DNA of 64,000 bases from Solen grandis (Eukaryota; Mollusca; Bivalvia; Adapedonta; Solenidae), in NCBI GenBank assembly GCA_021229015.1, contig CM037782.1:65162108-65226107 (forward strand), read 5' to 3'. Each line of letters starts with the position of its first letter. Within the stretch, counting starts at the first letter, position 1. The position numbers and the translations under genes are program-made. The notes beneath the pieces were generated by a model, which was given only the letters and a program-made list of their open reading frames with translations, searched no databases and was not told the origin of the DNA. Below are positions 59,529-64,000 of this stretch, one piece after another.

Positions 59529-60226
59529 CAGGGCTGTAAAAATCCACTCGTCCGCACATATTTACGAGTGAGTTTCACTGTCGGACGAGCAAAATTTCCA
59601 TGAACACTCGTCCGACCGGACGAGTAACTTTTCGGTGCCAAGAAAGTAATGTTTCAGTAAAAATTGAATTTCATATTGGTACGATGGTTAATCATAAAAC
59701 TCTTTACTTGATCAGGGGAGCTAATTTTGACAAAATATCATCATAGCAGCGTTCATTTTTTTTAGAAGACTGGTTCACAATATTCTACAGTGTTTTTTCA
59801 ATACATTTTTTGTTAGTTTGCGTCACAGTCCAGGACTGCAGCACAGTCCGGGACTGCAAATATGTTTTGTTTCCGGCAGTCAAAATGTGGAAACAATTGT
59901 CAATGAAGACGCTTCTCGGCGGCGGAGACGACGAAAATACAAAAAAGCGAGAGTTTAAAACGTAGGAAGCAACAAAGCGCCTGCGATAAAATGAAACGCA
60001 CAAGAAAAGCCCTGGATCATTGGTTTTCTGGCTTTCCGTGGTTGATGAAAGAAGAAGAAAAATTAATTTGCGGTTTTTCCGCAAAAAATCAAAAGCTTAA
60101 TACAACTTTACGGGAAGCAAAAATGAAAATAATTTTAGGACATTCTAACTTTGTTAAAGGACGAGTAAAATTTTTCACCTACTCGTCCTACAGGACGAGT
60201 GACCTAAACAAATTTTTTACACCCTG
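59529..60226. mobile_element. hAT-like non-autonomous element, GGACGAGT family, copy 2
   Basis: Same ends as the copy at 37831 (CAGGGCTGTAAAAATCCACT; reversed CAGGGTGTAAAAAATTTG), 698 bp, imperfect 5-bp flanks TAGTT/TAGTC. The interior reads MKTLLGGGDDENTKKRE and, after a shift, KRTRKALDHWFSGFPWLMKE, resembling the N-terminal BED/TTF-type zinc-finger region of hAT-derived proteins but lacking most of its cysteines. Confidence 0.8.
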
Positions 60227-60388
60227 TAGTCCATCAAAATTGTGAGTGTATCGAATATCAAGTTGTGTCTAGATGTTATATGTTTGACGTCTAGTGTCAA
60301 ATAATCATTGAATTAGCGTCATGTTATATTGTCTTACGAGCGATATAGTTTTTGGAAACTGTGATTATATGTTGTTGTTGTTTTTCAG

Positions 60389-60546
60389 ATATAAATGAAT
60401 GTGAAACAACCCCAGGTATTTGTCCTTCCGAAAAGGGTTTGAAGTGCGTAAACAATCCAGGATCATACCTGTGTGATTGTTGCCATGGTTACAGAATCTC
60501 ATCCTATCCAGGGTTGCTGTGTTTTTCAGAATCTTTGTTTATTTAA
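60389..60546 (+). CDS. calcium-binding EGF-like exon (irregular 3' end)
   Basis: After TTTTTCAG the exon opens in phase 1 as (D)INECETTPGICPSEKGL, then KCVNNPGSYLCDCCHGYRIS. D-I-N-E-C plus N-x-P-G-S-Y is the cbEGF calcium-binding signature. There is a spare Cys after C5 (DCC) and the sixth Cys falls in LLCFSE. No good phase-1 donor follows C6; the frame simply runs to TAA at 60544. It may be a decayed, terminal or alternatively spliced exon. Such modules occur in fibrillin-, Notch- and matrix-type extracellular proteins. Confidence 0.65.
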
Positions 60547-61150
60547 TGTCTGTCAATTTTCCAGTGAACAAACTTTCCTGGGTTTATTATTCACTTAAAA
60601 TCAATTTTTGGCAGGATAATAAGATGTTATAATTGAAGGAAACACAACAACTGTCAAGGTTTGTATCAATAAATATATATTTAATGCTTGTCTCATTGTG
60701 CCAGCACGTAATATATTATCATTACTAACGTTCATTCATTTAATTATCCATCTAGGAGGACAATTTAACAATTCCTTTATTCTTAACTTGAAATTAATCT
60801 CAATCACGACATAACATTTTCATTGTAATTAAATGGGCGTTGAGAGAAGCCCCCATGAACATCATGGAGGCAGACGTTTCCTTTGGTTGTCAAATATAGA
60901 TATTTGTTATAGTACAATTATTGTTTAGGATTGTATTAGTGGCGGTAGATAGCATATATAGTCTGGAGGCAGTTGGAACAGGCTACGTCACACCAAGCTT
61001 CCGAAAGACGAACTAACCCGACTTTTGTCTCAATCTTTTTACCTAAACGATTTCATTTCAACAGTTAAGAATAATTACGAAATGTATGTATTTCCATGAT
61101 AATAATAGTAATAATGGTGATACCAACAGTATTATTCACTTCAATTTAAG

Positions 61151-61294
61151 ATATAAACGAATGTACCGAAGATAGTCACACTTGCAGTGAATTTGCCACA
61201 TGTACAAATGCGGATCCAAAATGCGAGGACACCTTACCGCCGTTCACGTGTACTTGTAATAAAGGATACAGTGGCGATGGATTTACATGCGAAG
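61151..61294 (+). CDS. calcium-binding EGF-like exon, phase 1-1
   Basis: Acceptor TTTAAG, then (D)INECTEDSHTCSEFATC, NADPKCEDTLPPFTCTCNKG, YSGDGFTCEG, donor GAAG|GTACAT. A symmetrical phase-1 module of 48 residues with the cbEGF signature and the GYSGDGFTC closing motif. It has seven cysteines: the extra one (PKC) sits in a longer loop between C3 and C4. The same gene as the exon at 60389 is likely; the rest must lie right of the window. Confidence 0.78.
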
Positions 61295-61988
61295 GTACAT
61301 TTTCCTCTTATGTCAGTTCCTCTGTCATCATCAATTTCTTCAGAAAATTTAGCTTGTAGTAGATCCTCATAGGAGGTCAAAATAGGCATAAATAAAAACT
61401 CGGTATTACAAACCGCGATCGGCGGAGTAAACATAATAATTGTATAATGTAACGCACCGTCTTTCAGCAAAACAGACTTTAATACAGTTCAGATAAGCCT
61501 CAATGTGTTTCAAAGAAAAGTGTTTTGATAAAATAACTTTATATATATCAAAGAAACTAATTCAGTCAGAGCACTTTGTAAAATTTCGTAAATTACGAAG
61601 TATATTTTGAAGTTGTCCATCTCAACAAAAATGGGGCGTATTTTTCCCTATATGTATTGGAATATCTACCTATGAAATCCTAATAATACTCATCCGGAAT
61701 GTTCTTCGTCATCGAAAGTAAAGTTAGACAGCTACACAAGAAAGTTTGGTTTTAATGAATGTTTATTGATACAGCAGTGTCGAAATTTTGCTATAGTGTT
61801 GTTGAGTGATTGAAATGGATTATCTTCTTTGTCAAGAGGTATTCTTAATAACTACGTTTGCTTTCAATGAACATATTATAAAATAGCTGAAGGTATTGAT
61901 AAGTGGGCTGGCAGAAATAGCCACCATAGATTGATTAGTAGTGGGCACTATGGCGGTATATATCTGCCAGCCACTTATTTCCCCTTAG
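61295..61988. other. intron of the EGF gene
   Basis: AT-rich; 'gtgggctggcagaaatagcc' at 61899 is an outlying fragment of the palindromic element that follows. Confidence 0.4.
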
Positions 61989-62452
61989 TATGGTGGCATA
62001 TTTTCTGCCAGCCACTTATCCACATAGCTATGTCGAAACTTTTCTGAAAAAAATGTCACATAGTCAGTATCTGGCAAGTAGAAAACTTTTGTGTTATCCT
62101 CTTAGGTATCTTAACAGAAACAAATGCCTGTTAGTGCCCCTACTGCCAGCCATATTTCACTTAAGATAACTGGTTATCTCGCCTTTTTTTCAAGTTAGTC
62201 ATTAAATTATGTGGATAACAAGCTTTTTTTCACATAATTATCTGGAAAAAGGCCATGATATCCAGTTAAGATAAGTGAATATGTGATTGGCAGTAGTGGG
62301 CACTAAAGACAGTTAAGTCCTGTTAAGATACCCAAGTAGATAACTTGAAAAAATTTTCTACTTGCCAGATACTAATTAAATATGTGGCAATTTTTCAGAA
62401 AAGTTTCAACATAGCTAAGTGGATAAGTGACTGGCAGAAATATGCCACCATA
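61989..62452. repeat. long imperfect palindrome, ~222-bp arms, 17-bp loop
   Basis: The left arm starts TATGGTGGCATATTTTCTGC and the right arm ends GCAGAAATATGCCACCATA. The centre is AAATTATGTG...CACATAATTA at 62204-62240. A third, direct copy of part of the left arm continues at 62456-62590. A transcript would fold into a long hairpin. Confidence 0.85.
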
Positions 62453-62599
62453 AACTTAGCTATGTCGAAACTTTCTGAAAAAATGTCATATATTCAGTAA
62501 GTATCTTTCGTGTTATCCTTAGGTATCTTAACAGGACAAAATTGTCTGTTAGTGCCCACTACTGCCATTCAATATTCGCTTATGTTAACTTGATATCAT

Positions 62600-63999
62600 G
62601 CTGTTTTCCAGAAATTATGGGAATAATGCTTGTTATTCGCATTTAATTTACTGACTAACTTGAAAAAAGGCTAGATATCCAGTTATTTTAAATTTTCCCC
62701 ACGAATTAGCATTGTGTGAATGTGTGCTGTTGTCGAATTTGAAATGCTTTTATGTTAGTAAATAACAGAGGTGCGTTTTAAAGCGGGGTTGGGGGGATTC
62801 CTTCCAAAAAATTTATTGAAAGGATCGTTTCGGGGGCTAGGATTACCCCGGATTGGAATGATATTGGATATGCATTTGGCATGCGTTTCTTATTGAAATT
62901 GTAATCGATATTAAGAAATTTTGATCCAAATTATTATTAGTTTATTTTTTTTGGCTTGAACATGTGGTGGGGTAAAAGAATTGTCACAAATAAGGTAAAC
63001 TTAGTTTAATGTAGGGGGAAAAAAAATGTCAATATAAGTGTTTTTTTTTTAATATTATAGTTTTATTACGCCTGGGATAAAACCCCCTTTCAAGTCTAAA
63101 TACACATTTTTATGTTTCTTTTTTGTAAAATATGCGATGCGTTTCTGGTGCCAGCGTTCCCGATGGCAGATGACCATTTCCCTTGAATATGTTGATTTTT
63201 TTTTTCGTAGCGGGTCGTCAGCCCGATGGACTCGGTGCCACATCGACGACGAAGTAAAAAAGGTATTTGGGGGCATGGTGAAAAATTCAAAGATGAAAAA
63301 TCCCGGGATCCGGGTAGTTTTGTCAGAAAATCACGGTTAACTTTAAATGTTTTTTTTTTTTGCATACTGTCCTTCGCAGTAAATCAATTTTTGGCGACTG
63401 CACTTATTTAGGAGAGGAAAAATTAAAGAGCCCGTCCTACCCAGATACAATCACCGTTAACCCAAAGGCACGTTATTAACCCGAGCGCCCAAAACTGGGA
63501 CTCGAATACACAGCGCGGCGATTAGTCGTGCGTCAGCGATTAAAACACAAAGTCAATAAGGTATCTGGTCTCGTGGGTTAAATACACAAAATAAAAAAAT
63601 ACTAAACACAAAAATTTAATGCTACCTAATTTACGTGTTTCCTTGTGAACTAGTATCATCAAAGAACCGTAAAAAATCAGCAAATCACATGATCCAAAAT
63701 CTAAAAAATCTTGACTTAAGCCCATCATACGTAGATTTTAAAAAAAAAAAAGATTTTCTTATCGAAAGAGCAAAGAAAGAAAAATTTTGGGATTTGCAAA
63801 TATCAAAAATAAAAAGAAGGAGAAGAAGAAGGGATTACAGAAGCTTAGGAAGGGAGTAGAAAAAAAAGAAAAATGCTTTAAAAAACCTATGCTTCAACAT
63901 GAGCTACCCTCTCAAAAAGTCGTTTTTGTTCCGATGCATGGCACATACCCACAATGAGTAAAATAGCTAAAGGTTTAAATGAACTAATACAAAATTTTT
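62600..63999. other. right-hand spacer
   Basis: AT-rich with A and T runs. At 63475-63540 the minus strand has a B-box-like 'tattcgagtcccag' with tRNA-like context, perhaps a SINE relic. No exon of the EGF gene is recognised here. Confidence 0.35.
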
Positions 64000-64000
64000 A

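Overview
The window is animal nuclear DNA: intron-rich genes with GT-AG junctions, AT-rich spacers, microsatellites and dense small transposons. The mix of a RING-less B-box/beta-propeller gene, a 26/29-kDa-type cysteine proteinase, cbEGF exons and many repeat families of the 'gggcaataactc' and 'gctcactcgagcacgaagtgctcaaggtgagct'-like kind points to a bivalve mollusc, probably a heterodont clam. This is inferred from sequence character only. One 100-N assembly gap lies at 32665-32764.

Host genes. (1) A two-exon TRIM-like gene, minus strand, 1940-5703. It may lie inside a long intron of an unidentified plus-strand gene whose last exons are near 410-466 and 9971-10090. (2) The C-terminal 400 codons of STK36 (Fused-type kinase), nine phase-consistent minus-strand exons from 31161 down to a stop at 14599. 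(3) The N-terminal part of a 26/29-kDa-proteinase-like papain-family enzyme, four minus-strand exons from 40047 to 33950. Genes 2 and 3 are each cut off where they should run into the other: STK36 lacks its kinase half and the proteinase lacks its peptidase half. The N gap lies between them, so a misjoin or deletion is likely. (4) Calcium-binding EGF exons on the plus strand at 60389 and 61151, from a gene that probably continues past the window.

Mobile DNA. The most distinctive locus is about 49.4-52.4 kb. A plus-strand ORF with the full His-Me finger (I-PpoI-type) endonuclease signature meets, tail to tail, a minus-strand Mutator-like transposase broken by several frameshifts. Other elements are a DIRS-like ORF1 fragment cut by the gap, two LINE relics, tRNA-derived SINEs, two TTAA-flanked MITE families, two copies of a 5-bp-TSD hAT-like element, a 269-bp MITE with perfect TIRs and 8-bp target duplication nested in a pogo-like element, a 222-bp-arm palindrome, an element with tandem-repeat inverted ends, and several long degenerate tandem-repeat families.

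Some repeats carry what look like high-affinity transcription-factor sites in arrays: CTCF-like cores about every 850 bp (15.1-19.0 kb), RFX X-box palindromes (31.3-31.6 and 46.6-47.2 kb), and TGACGTCA (CRE) octamers at 8.7-9.6 kb and in a five-copy 25-bp tandem at 44.9-45.1 kb. The coding breaks (proteinase signal exon, DIRS ORF1, transposase) often fall in or near homopolymers, so some may be assembly indels rather than real mutations.
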